Assembly: GCF_000971965.1 (NCBI RefSeq)
Contig: NZ_LAQP01000016.1
Span: 148,573-212,572 of the forward strand
From: Paenibacillus wulumuqiensis
GTDB taxonomy: Bacteria; Bacillota; Bacilli; Paenibacillales; Paenibacillaceae
DNA length: 64,000 nucleotides
Direction of reading: 5' to 3'
Below, piece after piece: positions 8,821 through 17,894 of this stretch. Numbering within the stretch: position 1 is the stretch's first letter; each line of letters begins with the position of its first letter. A program made the translations under genes and the position numbers. The notes beneath the pieces are model-generated. The model had not been told where the DNA came from and did no database searches. It saw only the letters and a program-made list of their open reading frames with translations.

Positions 8821-9405
8821 TTATCTTGCTTGTTCATTGCTGCTGTACATCCGCAGCCGATAAGCGGTGGGAGTCTGCCCGTTTTTCTTTTTGAACAGGG
8901 TGGCAAAATAGGCGGGATTCAGGAAGCCTACATCCATGCCGATCTCGGAGACGGTCTTCTGTGTCTCCCGCAATAGCCCTGCCGCCTGCTGCAGGCGTAT
9001 GGACTGGAGGTATTCGGCGGGAGAGCAGCCTTTGAGTTCCGTGAACGAGCGCTGCAAATGAAACGGGCTTACACTGACTTCCCGGGACAGATCATCCAGA
9101 CTCCAATTTTCCGCATAGCGCTGTTCGATCAGCAGAGCCACATCTTCGACCCATTCGGTGCGCGGCGGCTGCAGCTGATCCGGCTGGCATCTTTTGCAGG
9201 CATGGAATCCGGCATCCAGCGCTTCCTGTCCATTTCGGAAGACCTTTACATTCTCCCGGTTGGGCATACGTGATTTGCAGGATGGTCTGCAGAAAATGCG
9301 GGTAGTCTTAACCGCGTAAAAGAAAATACCGTCGTAGGAGGCATCGTTACGGATGATCGCTTGCCAGTGGGTTTCTGTTAATTCCAGGCCGTTATGGTTA
9401 GACAT
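8821..9405 (-). CDS. adaA: AdaA-type methylphosphotriester-DNA methyltransferase and AraC-type activator
   Basis: The 194-residue protein begins with an Ada metal-binding domain: FYAVKTTRIFCRPSCKSRMP supplies Cys 38 and Cys 42, and FHACKRCQP supplies Cys 69 and Cys 72. One of these accepts a methyl group from DNA phosphotriesters. Residues 90-185 form an AraC-type double helix-turn-helix (LDDLSREVSVSPFHLQRSF, then VSEIGMDVGFLNPAYFATLFKK). The length fits Bacillus AdaA (about 210 residues). In that system methylation converts the protein into an activator of the alkylation response; the partner adaB is not next to it here. The start has AAGGAG correctly spaced. Confidence 0.9.
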   Translation of the reverse strand: MSNHNGLELTETHWQAIIRNDASYDGIFFYAVKTTRIFCRPSCKSRMPNRENVKVFRNGQEALDAGFHACKRCQPDQLQPPRTEWVEDVALLIEQRYAENWSLDDLSREVSVSPFHLQRSFTELKGCSPAEYLQSIRLQQAAGLLRETQKTVSEIGMDVGFLNPAYFATLFKKKNGQTPTAYRLRMYSSNEQAR

Positions 9406-9700
9406 ATGATCTCTCCTTCCAATCTTGCTACCTAATTGTTGAAATACATTGGGCTGTCTTGTGTAACGTTCAAATGACTCTGCCGCTTGGCAAATCTATT
9501 CTACTAATCTCTTTTTATAACAAATATGGAAAAGTACCTCGGTTTCATTTCATAATTCATTTTACGCTTTTTTGCTTCTGAATTGGTTACTTCTCTTTAT
9601 GTATTTCCATAAAAATCAGACTCCGACTTGTCCTGTCACCATTTTAGTGAAAACGCTACCTTTTAGCTGGATACTTACTCTTTTATAGCTCGCTTAGCTA
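9406..9700. other. AT-rich gap between divergent adaA and chemoreceptor genes
   Basis: No open frame with a ribosome binding site and no convincing hairpin is visible. The stretch is AT-rich with several poly-T runs and probably holds the adaA promoter on the minus strand. Confidence 0.5.
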
Positions 9701-9728
9701 TTTAGTCCCTGCTCCTTTTGACCGATAT
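9701..9728 (+). promoter_or_regulatory. Possible SigmaD-type promoter of the chemoreceptor gene
   Basis: ACCGATAT matches seven of eight positions of the SigmaD -10 consensus GCCGATAT, about 50 bases upstream of the chemoreceptor start. The -35 side (TTTA, 16 bases upstream) is a weak match to TAAA. SigmaD control would fit a motility gene; this is a consensus match by eye. Confidence 0.4.
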
Positions 9729-9780
9729 AAATACGTGATTACATTTTATGTTAAGTATTACTAGATCAGGGGGAGTCAAT

Positions 9781-11487
9781 TTGATTACAAAATGGAAATG
9801 GAGCAATCTGAAAATCGGCATGAAGTATATGCTTATTTTCGCTCTGGTATCGGTTATTTTCCTGGCATCTGTCGCCGCTACCTATACGGTACTACAGAAC
9901 GCCCGGAAAACAATGGAGACATCCAGTATGAAGAGTTGGGGAGCGATGAACATCTCCGAGCTGCTGTCTTTGTACAACCAGAAATACAATCATATTCCTG
10001 AATATATATTACTGTCCGAAGATCGGATTTTATCCAATTATCTGGATGACAGCATGAAATTCACGGAGATCGCCAAGCAAGCCAAAACGCTGCTCAGTGC
10101 CGAACAGATGCAGACATTTAATCAGATCCTGGAGAACAATGACAAGCTGGATCAATACTTCTTCAGTACCATCGTTCCCAATGTACAAAATATCAATACC
10201 CAGAGCTTCGGCAAACTCCAGACAGAAGCTGAACAGCTGAAAGCACAAACGATGGAAGCCGGCAATCAGCTCAAGGAAGTCGCCAGCCGGGAGAGCGGCC
10301 AATCCATCGAGCAGACCAAAAAAGGCATGACCAGTACCGTCACCCTGCTCGTCGTATCCGGAATTGCCTCTATTGTAATCGGCTTTGTCCTCATGTATGT
10401 GATCAGCCGCCGCATCAACCGGGAATTGAACAAAGTCGTTCAGGCGAGCGACCGTATCGCCGAAGGTCAGCTGAATAATGAACCGCTTCTCTATACCGGC
10501 AATGACGAGATCGGGCTGCTGTCCGACTCGATTAACCGAATGGGTTCTTCCCTGCAAAATATGATCCGTGAAGTGCAGGTGCTCGCTGTGGAAATGGATA
10601 CTCACGGAACCGCATTGTCCGATGTATCCGGCAGAGTCAAAGAAAGCAGCGAACAGATCGCCATCACTATCGAGGAACTTGCTTCCGGAGCCAGCAGCCA
10701 GGCAAACGAAACAACAGAAATTGCCGAAAGTACGCACGAGTTCAGCGGACGTCTGGATCGTGCCCGTGCCCACAGCGAAGAACTCGTCACCTTCTCCGAT
10801 GAAGCCCTCAGTGCTTCCATCAAAGGCGACCATCAGATGAAAGCTTCCCTGGAACAGATGAGCGTGATCAATCAGGTCATGAACCAATCTGTAGATAAAG
10901 TAGCCAGTCTTGAAGCCAAAACGCATTCCATTACGGAAATTACCGATGTGATCAAATCGATTGCCAAGCAGACCAACCTGCTGGCGCTGAATGCTTCCAT
11001 TGAAGCGGCACGCGCAGGTGAAGCCGGCAAAGGATTCGCGGTCGTCGCCGGAGAAATCCGCAAATTGTCGGAAGAAGTCTCCCGCTCGGTCGAAGATATT
11101 ACCGGCGTGATTAGCGACATTCAGGAACAATCTACCGTCATGTCCCAGGAACTGAAGCAGGGCTATGCGGAAGTATCCGAAGGTACACAGAAGATCGAGA
11201 TCACCGGACAGTACTTTGCCGAGATCAAGCAGTATATTGAAGACATGACCGGACGCGTCAGTGCCATTTCCGATACGGTACAGCATGCCCAGAGCGCCAG
11301 CAGCCAGATTAATGAAGCGGTCAACAACAGTGCCGCCATTTCCGAAGAGTCGGCGGCAGGTGCCGAGGAGATCTCAGCTTCCGTCCATGAACAGAAAGCT
11401 TCCATCGATCATATCTCCAGCAGCGCCCTGCAGCTCAAGGAAATGGTCGAACGAATGAATACCATGATCGGACGCTTCCATCTGTAG
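9781..11487 (+). CDS. Methyl-accepting chemotaxis protein
   Basis: This 568-residue chemoreceptor has TM1 at about residues 13-35, an extracytoplasmic four-helix-bundle-like domain to about 180, TM2 at about 186-207 ([20 protein letters not shown]) and a HAMP linker to about 260. A long cytoplasmic signalling coiled coil follows, with the invariant tip [20 protein letters not shown] and [18 protein letters not shown]. It passes ligand information to CheA/CheW. A TTG start is chosen because AGGGGGAG lies five bases before it, whereas the ATG 33 bases earlier has no ribosome binding site. Only 27 bases separate it from the sugar-binding lipoprotein gene, suggesting that the lipoprotein presents the ligand to it. 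Confidence 0.92.
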   Translation: MITKWKWSNLKIGMKYMLIFALVSVIFLASVAATYTVLQNARKTMETSSMKSWGAMNISELLSLYNQKYNHIPEYILLSEDRILSNYLDDSMKFTEIAKQAKTLLSAEQMQTFNQILENNDKLDQYFFSTIVPNVQNINTQSFGKLQTEAEQLKAQTMEAGNQLKEVASRESGQSIEQTKKGMTSTVTLLVVSGIASIVIGFVLMYVISRRINRELNKVVQASDRIAEGQLNNEPLLYTGNDEIGLLSDSINRMGSSLQNMIREVQVLAVEMDTHGTALSDVSGRVKESSEQIAITIEELASGASSQANETTEIAESTHEFSGRLDRARAHSEELVTFSDEALSASIKGDHQMKASLEQMSVINQVMNQSVDKVASLEAKTHSITEITDVIKSIAKQTNLLALNASIEAARAGEAGKGFAVVAGEIRKLSEEVSRSVEDITGVISDIQEQSTVMSQELKQGYAEVSEGTQKIEITGQYFAEIKQYIEDMTGRVSAISDTVQHAQSASSQINEAVNNSAAISEESAAGAEEISASVHEQKASIDHISSSALQLKEMVERMNTMIGRFHL

Positions 11488-11514
11488 ATGAAGCCGATAT
11501 CAGGAGGATATAAC

Positions 11515-12570
11515 ATGAGAAAAACCAAAACACTGCTTGGAACGATGCTGCTTGCCACTGCCGTACTGTCGACCGCCTGCGGACCGGCACCGGCTGCTCC
11601 GACTTCCGACCCTGCCAAGGTCAAATTGACACCGGATGACAAGCCTTATGTAGGCTTCGTTCTCGATACACTCAAAGAAGAGCGCTGGTACAAAGACAAA
11701 GCATTGTTCGAGAAAGAAATTCAGGACCAGGGCGGCCGGGTCAAGACGCTCGCAGCCAACGGGCTGGACGATGTACAGCTCAAGCAAGCTGAACTGCTCA
11801 TCCATGAAGGGGTCGATGTGCTCGTCGTTGTGCCTCATGATGCCGAGAAATCCGCTGCTATCGTCGAAAAAGCCCACGCCGCCGGAATCAAAGTCGTCTC
11901 CTATGACCGGTTGATCAAAAACGCGGATGTCGACTACTATGTGTCTTTTGATAACGAGAAGGTTGGCGTAATGCAGGCACAGGAAATCGTCAAACGTCAG
12001 CCGACCGGCAGCTATGCCTATATCGGCGGTGCCAAAACCGATAATAATGCCATCCTGTTCCGCCAGGGTGCCATGAGCGTATTACAGCCATTGATCGACA
12101 AAGGCGATATTCGCCTCGTGTATGACCAGTACACCGAAGGCTGGGACCCGGCCACTGCACAGAAAAATATGGCTTCCGCCCTCCAGCAAAACGGTAATAA
12201 GATCGATGCGGTCGTCGCAGCCAATGACGGAACAGCCGGTGGGGTCATTAATTCACTGCAGGCCGCAGGCGTCAGCGGTGTGCCTGTATCCGGACAGGAT
12301 GCCGAACTCGCAGGTGTACAGCGCGTTGCCAAAGGTACCCAGGCGATGACCATTTACAAGCCGATCACAGCCATCGCCAAACAGGCTGCCGATATGGCGC
12401 TGCAGGTAGCACAGGGTACAGCCATCCAGACAACCAGCCAGGTGAACAACGGCAAAATCGACGTCCCTTCCATCCTGCTGGAGCCTACCGCTGTGACCGC
12501 TGACAATATCCGTGATACCGTCGTCAAGGATGACTATCTCAAGGAAGCCGACATTTACGGTACGAAATAA
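11515..12570 (+). CDS. Sugar-binding lipoprotein, XylF-like (type I periplasmic binding fold)
   Basis: The 351-residue protein starts with a lipoprotein signal (LSTAC, Cys near residue 21) and has the PBP1 fold of xylose/ribose binding proteins. Recognisable segments are VDVLVVVPHDAEKSAAIVEKA, GIKVVSYDRLI, the hinge-region DYYVSFDNEKVG, AVVAANDGTAGG and PVSGQDAELAGVQ. The YDRLI and SGQDAE segments match the D-xylose-binding group best. AGGAGG lies seven bases before the chosen ATG. No sugar ABC ATPase or permease follows, and the upstream neighbour is a chemoreceptor, so a sensing role is more likely than uptake. Its terminator has been split by an insertion sequence. Confidence 0.85.
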   Translation: MRKTKTLLGTMLLATAVLSTACGPAPAAPTSDPAKVKLTPDDKPYVGFVLDTLKEERWYKDKALFEKEIQDQGGRVKTLAANGLDDVQLKQAELLIHEGVDVLVVVPHDAEKSAAIVEKAHAAGIKVVSYDRLIKNADVDYYVSFDNEKVGVMQAQEIVKRQPTGSYAYIGGAKTDNNAILFRQGAMSVLQPLIDKGDIRLVYDQYTEGWDPATAQKNMASALQQNGNKIDAVVAANDGTAGGVINSLQAAGVSGVPVSGQDAELAGVQRVAKGTQAMTIYKPITAIAKQAADMALQVAQGTAIQTTSQVNNGKIDVPSILLEPTAVTADNIRDTVVKDDYLKEADIYGTK

Positions 12571-12648
12571 CAACCCATTTATCTAATCAAAAGGAATACA
12601 ACTATCAAAAAGCCGGAGACTGCATATGCAGCTGGTATTATCCCCTCA

Positions 12649-13414
12649 TGGTAGACAATGTAAAAAAGACATCTGGTAAGATGGACTTAAACATTGGAGA
12701 CTGGAGGGGATTTTTTGTGGGGAAAACAGGCCGTATGAATAACCGTTATCCTGAAGAGCTAAAAATGCAAGCCGTTAGACGGGTTACCGAGGGGAAACAT
12801 ATCGTACCGAGAGGTGGCCAGACAACTTGGAATTCGAAATAAATCACAGGTAGAAGTATGGGTAAAGCGGTACCGCGAAGGCCAGCCAATTTCAGCAAGA
12901 GGCACCGCTGCGTAAACGAGTTACTGACATTACATACATTCGTGTGGGAGAGCGTTTTGTGTATCTCTCCGCAATCCAGGATTTATATAACAACGAGGTT
13001 GTGGCTTGGCATTTGTCCGAGCGAAATGATCTCTTGCTGGTTACCAAAACAGTAGACATGCTCTGTGAGAAAACAGATCTAACGGATGCCCTCCTGCATT
13101 CTGATCAGGGATTTCAATACACCTCAAAGCCGTTTAACCGTAAACTTGCCGACTTGGAATCGTCGGCAGCCATTCTAGACGTGGAAACTGCCTTGACAAT
13201 GCCTGTATCGAATCGTTCTTTTCACATCTGAAAACCGAAAAAATATATTTAACACATCTAGAATCGGTTTCTGACTTGAAACAAGCTATCCAAGAATACG
13301 TTTCATTTTATAACCACGAACGCTTTCAGAATAAACTAAACGACCGTTCCCCGGTGGAATACCGAGAAACGGTCGCAGCATAATAGTGTCTCTTTTTTCT
13401 TGTCTACTTAACAG
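12649..13414 (+). mobile_element. Degenerate IS3-family insertion sequence (IS150-like group)
   Basis: The element is bounded by imperfect terminal repeats: the left GTAGACAATGTAAAAAAGACA and, read inward from the right, GTAGACAAGAAAAAAGAGACAC. It is about 765 bases, well short of the usual 1.2-1.5 kb, and carries fragments of both transposase frames. No clear target-site duplication is visible. It sits inside the terminator hairpin of the sugar-binding gene. Confidence 0.75.
12718..13383 (+). pseudogene. IS3-family transposase, frameshifted and internally deleted
   Basis: A GTG start behind GGAGGGG opens an OrfA-like beginning (MNNRYPEELKMQAVRRV) that soon shifts frame into QLGIRNKSQVEVWVKRYREG. 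Most of OrfA and the start of OrfB are then missing. The integrase core resumes at TDITYIRVGERF (first catalytic Asp) and has LLHSDQGFQYTS (second Asp). After another frameshift it continues with CIESFFSHLKTEKIY (catalytic Glu) and ends NKLNDRSPVEYRETVAA. The triad residues survive but not in one frame, so the copy cannot make active transposase. Confidence 0.85.
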
Positions 13415-13645
13415 GGTTATGACCAAAGCTTCCGGCTTTTTAATTATTTATAGTTAGACCACTTAGCCTATTAACTTTTGTGTATGCCGCGCCTATTTTA
13501 AACGTAATCAATCATTAGTTTTCAGACACGTCCCAATCATTCAACCATAATGTTGAAGCTTAAAAGTAAACTCTGCTTAGTCGAATGGTCGAATGTTAAC
13601 GCGTTTTTAGCTTAGAAGGCTTAATGTGATTTAAAATATATAAAA

Positions 13646-14467
13646 TTAATTTACAGCGTAAGGCTTAACAATAATATAACTTAGGTTGGCATTACCAATA
13701 AGTTTTCTTTTTTTAGTAATAGAGCCACCAGATTTTACTGCTTGATGATTTTCTCTCTTATAATTGTAAAGTTCTGCCTGCGAGTTGCCATTAGCAAGCA
13801 TATAAACTGAATGAACGTCTTCTTTTCCTTGCTCAATGGTATGATCTGTAACGTTTTTAGCAGTATAAGTTAAGCTACCTCTCCAGATATTATTTTTTGG
13901 ATCGCTAGAAGAAATATCTACTTTATAAGATGTAATTGTAAAAGCAGTCTGATTTTCATCTAGATTAGCTCTATCTTGTGTCTCTTGAGTTAATTGTTTA
14001 GTACTCTTCATATAATGAGGATCATTTAATTCAATTAATTTGCTGTCTGCATTATAATTCCCTTTTACATCCAAATATTCGAGTAATACCTTAAGAGGAA
14101 CAAATAAAGAATTCATTTTTTGAACAGGTATTGTATCCATTTGTTTCGCAACCTGATCAATGACTACATCTTTAGAATTAGTAGTGACCATTAGATTATG
14201 GCCATTTAATTTGATATTGGCTGTTTTGGAACTTCCATTATATGAAACCTCCGCCCCTAGCAAATCACTTAACGAACGCAATGGAACGAGAAGGCGGTTG
14301 TTTTTATCAACGTATGGAGAGGTTGGATAGGTAAAAAGGATATAATATTGATTGATTTTTAATATAGGTGGAGATGTGGCTTTTGTTGCTGCTTGGGCAC
14401 TACTTTCCTTAGGAAAGCAAAATACGATTAAAAGAAAAAGCGATAATATAATCTTGTACATTTTCAT
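13646..14467 (-). CDS. Secreted protein with copper-amine-oxidase-N (stalk) domain
   Basis: The 273-residue protein has a signal peptide (KIILSLFLLIVFCFPKESSAQA) followed by a stalk-type domain at about 35-150. The two halves of the repeat are seen as NNRLLVPLRSLSDLLGAEVSYN and NSLFVPLKVLLEYLDVKGNYN. The C-terminal part (180-273) is a separate beta-rich region with no recognised motif. Such domains are common in Paenibacillus cell-surface proteins and probably bind the wall. AAGGAG lies eight bases before the ATG. Its codons are clearly more AT-rich than those of htpG next door, and it lies beside an IS remnant, so recent acquisition is possible. Confidence 0.75.
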   Translation of the reverse strand: MKMYKIILSLFLLIVFCFPKESSAQAATKATSPPILKINQYYILFTYPTSPYVDKNNRLLVPLRSLSDLLGAEVSYNGSSKTANIKLNGHNLMVTTNSKDVVIDQVAKQMDTIPVQKMNSLFVPLKVLLEYLDVKGNYNADSKLIELNDPHYMKSTKQLTQETQDRANLDENQTAFTITSYKVDISSSDPKNNIWRGSLTYTAKNVTDHTIEQGKEDVHSVYMLANGNSQAELYNYKRENHQAVKSGGSITKKRKLIGNANLSYIIVKPYAVN

Positions 14468-14565
14468 AGTATTAGCTCCTTAGAAGTTTTATTTATTAAC
14501 GTAATAAACTAAAAAATGTTACATAATGTAGTTTTCTAATAGTCCAAAGCTCAATAGTTTGATGC

Positions 14566-14610
14566 AAAAAAGCACTACAAGCTGAGAATTCAGCTCGTAG
14601 TGCTTTTACT
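14566..14610 (-). terminator. Intrinsic terminator of htpG
   Basis: A stem of about 15 pairs (AGCACTACAAGCTGA / TCAGCTCGTAGTGCT, one G-T pair) closes over a four-base loop and is followed on the minus strand by TTTTTTGC. It starts about 30 bases after the htpG stop codon. The plus side also ends in TTTT, so it could work both ways. Confidence 0.85.
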
Positions 14611-14636
14611 TTGTAGAACATTAAACCAGATTAACC

Positions 14637-16538
14637 TTACACCATCACTTTGCAAATATCATTCGTAAACTCAACCGGGTCCTGAATCGGCAGGCCTTCG
14701 ATCAGCAGCGCCTGATTGTACAGCAGATTGGTGTACAATCCCAGCTTCTCCTTGTCGCCTTCATACGCTTTTTTCAGGGACTGGAATACGTCGTGGTTGA
14801 CGTTGATTTCGAGTACTTTTTCGGCTTTGACATCCTGTCCGTTTGGCATCATTTGCAGGATTTTCTCCATCTCGATCGACAGTTCGCCGTCTGTGGACAG
14901 GCAGACCGGATGGGATTTGAGGCGTTTGGATGCTTTAACGTTTTTCACTTTGCCGCCCAGCGTTTCTTTCATCGCTTCGAACAGCTCTTTGTTGTCATTC
15001 TCCTCTGCCTGTGCCGCTTCATCCTTCTCGTCCGGCTCGATACCGAGGTCGCCGCTGGATACGGATTTGAATTCTTTTTCCTTGTATGCAGCAATCACTT
15101 TGAGTGCGAATTCATCGATATCGTCGGTCAGGTACAGGATTTCGTAGCCTTTGTCGGAGACCATCTCGGTCTGCGGCAGCTTCTCGATGCGCTCAATGGA
15201 ATCACCGGCTGCATAGTAGATATACTTCTGATCTTCCGGCATACGGGATACGTACTCATCCAGTGTAACCAGCTTCTTCTCTTTGGATGAATGGAACATC
15301 AGCAGATCCTGCAGATCGTCCTTATGCATGCCGTAGTTATTGTACACACCGAACTTGAGCTGACGGCCAAAAGAAGTATAGAACTTCTCATAGTTCTCGC
15401 GCTCGTCCCGGATCATGCTTTGCAGCTGTGATTTGATTTTGTTTTTGATGTTTTTGGCGATCAGCTTCAGCTGGCGGTCATGCTGGAGCAGTTCACGGGA
15501 GATGTTGAGCGACAGGTCTTCGGAATCAACCATCCCTTTGACAAAGCTGAAGTAATCCGGCAGCAGGTCGCCACATTTGTCCATGATCAGTACGCCGTTA
15601 GAGTACAGTTCCAGGCCTTTTTCGTACTCTTTGGTGTAATAATCGAACGGCGTATTTTCCGGGATAAACAGGATCGCGTTGTATACGACAGCACCGTCAG
15701 CACTGATATGCACATGCTTGAGCGGCTTGTCGAAGCCATAGCGTTTCTCCTGATAGAAGTTATTGTAGTCTTCGTCGGTCAGTTCGCTTTTGTTTTTGCG
15801 CCAGATCGGGATCATGCTGTTGATCGTCTGTTCTTCGGTATAATCCACGTATTCCGGTGCTTTGTCTTCCGCATCACCTTCCTGCTTCTCGGCCGGACGA
15901 CTGCTGGTGATATCCATCTTGATCGGATAACGGATAAAGTCTGAATATTTCTTGATGATCGTGCGCAGACGGTATTCTTCCAGATACTCATCATACTGAT
16001 CATCTTCGGTGTTTTCTTTCACTTTCAGAATAATATCGGTACCTACAGTATCCTTATCTGCCGGTTCGATCGTATAACCGTCCGCTCCATTGGAATACCA
16101 GCGGTATGCCTGGTCACTGCCCAGTGCGCGTGTAATGACGGTCACTTCATCCGCTACCATAAAGGCTGCATAGAAGCCGACCCCGAATTGCCCGATAATA
16201 TTGTGACCATCCTGAGCTTCATTTTCCTTTTTAAAAGCAAGCGATCCGCTCTTGGCGATGACACCCAGATTGTTCTCCAGCTCTTCTTCGGTCATCCCGA
16301 TCCCGGTATCGGTAATTGTGAGGGTTCTGGCGGCTTTATCCGGTGTAATCTTAATAAAGTAGTCCTCTTTGTTGAATGTGAGCTGGTCGTCGGTCAGTGC
16401 CTTGTAGTAGATCTTGTCGATGGCATCACTTGCGTTGGAGATCAGCTCCCGCAGGAAAATCTCCCGGTGTGTGTAGATCGAGTTAATCATCATCTCCAGC
16501 AGACGCTTGGATTCTGCCTGAAATTGCTTTTTCGTCAT
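14637..16538 (-). CDS. htpG: Molecular chaperone HtpG (bacterial Hsp90)
   Basis: The 633-residue protein is full length for HtpG (about 626 in Bacillus). The N-terminal GHKL ATPase domain shows [13 protein letters not shown] (Bergerat N box), [13 protein letters not shown] (G1), and [15 protein letters not shown] (G2). The middle domain includes [17 protein letters not shown] with the catalytic arginine, and the C-terminal dimerisation domain ends [17 protein letters not shown]. It is an ATP-dependent cytosolic chaperone dimer. The start at MTKKQFQAE has AAGGGAG upstream; a 15-codon longer frame crosses this site and is rejected. Upstream lies a SigmaA promoter with a perfect CIRCE operator, so HrcA repression is expected. 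Confidence 0.97.
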   Translation of the reverse strand: MTKKQFQAESKRLLEMMINSIYTHREIFLRELISNASDAIDKIYYKALTDDQLTFNKEDYFIKITPDKAARTLTITDTGIGMTEEELENNLGVIAKSGSLAFKKENEAQDGHNIIGQFGVGFYAAFMVADEVTVITRALGSDQAYRWYSNGADGYTIEPADKDTVGTDIILKVKENTEDDQYDEYLEEYRLRTIIKKYSDFIRYPIKMDITSSRPAEKQEGDAEDKAPEYVDYTEEQTINSMIPIWRKNKSELTDEDYNNFYQEKRYGFDKPLKHVHISADGAVVYNAILFIPENTPFDYYTKEYEKGLELYSNGVLIMDKCGDLLPDYFSFVKGMVDSEDLSLNISRELLQHDRQLKLIAKNIKNKIKSQLQSMIRDERENYEKFYTSFGRQLKFGVYNNYGMHKDDLQDLLMFHSSKEKKLVTLDEYVSRMPEDQKYIYYAAGDSIERIEKLPQTEMVSDKGYEILYLTDDIDEFALKVIAAYKEKEFKSVSSGDLGIEPDEKDEAAQAEENDNKELFEAMKETLGGKVKNVKASKRLKSHPVCLSTDGELSIEMEKILQMMPNGQDVKAEKVLEINVNHDVFQSLKKAYEGDKEKLGLYTNLLYNQALLIEGLPIQDPVEFTNDICKVMV

Positions 16539-16602
16539 AACGATTATTGCTCCCTTCATGAGTATATGTAAGTGCTTATGCACTTGCTTCCAATCCGTTA
16601 AT

Positions 16603-16629
16603 TTAGCACTCGTAAGAACAGAGTGCTAA
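16603..16629 (-). promoter_or_regulatory. CIRCE element (HrcA operator) upstream of htpG
   Basis: TTAGCACTC, nine bases, GAGTGCTAA is a perfect match to the CIRCE consensus. It lies 65 bases before the htpG start codon and just downstream of the -10 box, where HrcA binding blocks initiation until heat stress. Confidence 0.93.
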
Positions 16630-16641
16630 ACCCTATCTTTT

Positions 16642-16670
16642 ATATATCACACCCTTATTTTGGATGTCAA
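16642..16670 (-). promoter_or_regulatory. SigmaA promoter of htpG
   Basis: On the minus strand TTGACA is followed after 17-18 bases by an AT-rich -10 (ATATAT/TATATA). Transcription would begin about at the left edge of the CIRCE element, the usual geometry for HrcA-controlled heat-shock promoters. Confidence 0.75.
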
Positions 16671-16755
16671 CGTTAAGTGAGCCGTGCGGATTATTTCATT
16701 AATTAACTGAACTATTATATAATGATAACGAACAACACGAAGGAGGACTCGATTG

Positions 16756-17811
16756 ATGTCGAACGATTACAGCTTTTTGCTGAAGCCTCTGCCCGGCTTT
16801 GAACGGGCGAATCTGATCGGCAACATGGCGACGATTGCCTCTTATTTTAACCGCGGCTATTTGCAGGCTTTTGCCCATGCCTGGACCTTCCCTGAGTATC
16901 AGGCTCATGTACCGCTGGAATATCAGGCACTCGGACAGGAAGCACGAGCGTATCACACTACATATGAGCAGATTCTTAATGCCAGCCAGCTGCAGCAGCG
17001 GATTCACCGAAACCAGTCTACCCAGCAGGCACTGGAGATCATTCAGCAGGAAAGCCGGCAGCAGCGTCCTGTACTCGTCAAGGGCGATACCTTTTACTGC
17101 TCCTGGCTCAAACAGAATTATCAGCAGCTACATAATGCCCATTTCTATATTGTGACCCACCATGAGGAATTATCCCATCAGCTGCGCTGCACTGATGTAG
17201 CCTATCTGACACAAAATCATGCGCAGCCATTTGCGGAATTTGAAGCCGGATTTACCGGCGATCTGATTACCTTTACACCATTAGCGGAAAGCACTCTGTC
17301 AGCTGCCATTGATCCGTACACTTTGCTGATCCAGTGCGCCCGGCGTAATCTGGGGCATGAAGATGGCAGCATCCCGGTCTTTGATTCGATGGATGTGCTG
17401 GCGGAGCGGCTGGTCGAACTGGATCAGCTGGAACAGCAGCATGCTGCCACTGCCGTCTCGGAGGCCGAAGAACATCTGCAGCTGGAGATGCTGCTGGTGA
17501 TGCAGGCGCGGATTCAGTTCCTGCTGCTGCTCGAACATCTCGCAGATCCGTCGAAGGAACCACTGAAGCTCATTTTGAATGGTTTTCAGCAAAGTGTGCG
17601 CAGCTGGAGCGCTATCCGGGAATCGTACCGGAAGATCGCGCCGTCCACCGATGAGCGGATCACCCGGCTGCAGCAGATCGCCGACCAGATCCGTGTCGTC
17701 GCCATGCTGGAGCGTAATATCGCCCAGACCATTTTGCATGATCAGCAGATACGCCGTATTCATGAACAGTATGAACAGCGCTGGGAACAGATCCAACAGT
17801 TGAACGGCTAG
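16756..17811 (+). CDS. Hypothetical protein, weakly BtrH-like
   Basis: This 351-residue soluble protein starts at an ATG with AAGGAGG upstream (a TTG one codon earlier is also possible). The first half (NMATIASYFNRGYLQAFAHAW, then VLVKGDTFYCSWLKQNY and NAHFYIVTHHEE) has the layout of BtrH N-terminal / C39-like proteins of peptide and antibiotic pathways. The usual Cys after the first glycine is replaced, so it may be non-catalytic. The second half is glutamine-rich and helical, with a long coiled coil near residues 225-350. It is monocistronic, with a terminator after it. The family assignment is by pattern only. Confidence 0.5.
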   Translation: MSNDYSFLLKPLPGFERANLIGNMATIASYFNRGYLQAFAHAWTFPEYQAHVPLEYQALGQEARAYHTTYEQILNASQLQQRIHRNQSTQQALEIIQQESRQQRPVLVKGDTFYCSWLKQNYQQLHNAHFYIVTHHEELSHQLRCTDVAYLTQNHAQPFAEFEAGFTGDLITFTPLAESTLSAAIDPYTLLIQCARRNLGHEDGSIPVFDSMDVLAERLVELDQLEQQHAATAVSEAEEHLQLEMLLVMQARIQFLLLLEHLADPSKEPLKLILNGFQQSVRSWSAIRESYRKIAPSTDERITRLQQIADQIRVVAMLERNIAQTILHDQQIRRIHEQYEQRWEQIQQLNG

Positions 17812-17857
17812 ACGGCCTGCTATAAGACCCAACAGACGACAATATCATGACAAAGTC

Positions 17858-17890
17858 AAAAGACGACAGGATGATAGCTGTCGTCTTTTT
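17858..17890. terminator. Bidirectional terminator between convergent genes
   Basis: AAAAGACGACAG pairs with CTGTCGTCTTTT over an eight-base loop, with a T-run on each strand. It serves the BtrH-like gene (plus) and the arginase-family gene (minus), which converge here. Confidence 0.85.
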
Positions 17891-17894
17891 GCGG

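Larger units (their letters stand above)
12607..13441 (+). terminator. Terminator of the sugar-binding gene, split by an IS remnant
   Basis: AAAAAGCCGGA at 12607-12617 and its exact complement TCCGGCTTTTT at 13431-13441 are the two arms of what looks like a typical intrinsic terminator, now 813 bases apart with the IS3 remnant in the loop. Joining the flanks restores a stem-loop 37 bases after the gene's stop codon, ending in a T-run. The current loop is probably too long for efficient termination. Confidence 0.7.

Noticed and set aside
10030..11286. 418-codon frame antisense to the chemoreceptor gene
   Set aside because: Exact antisense of the conserved signalling domain; a codon-bias shadow.
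16715..16740. Fur box upstream of the BtrH-like gene (TATAATGATAACG)
   Set aside because: Only one half matches; no inverted partner, and the TATAAT is better read as a -10 box.
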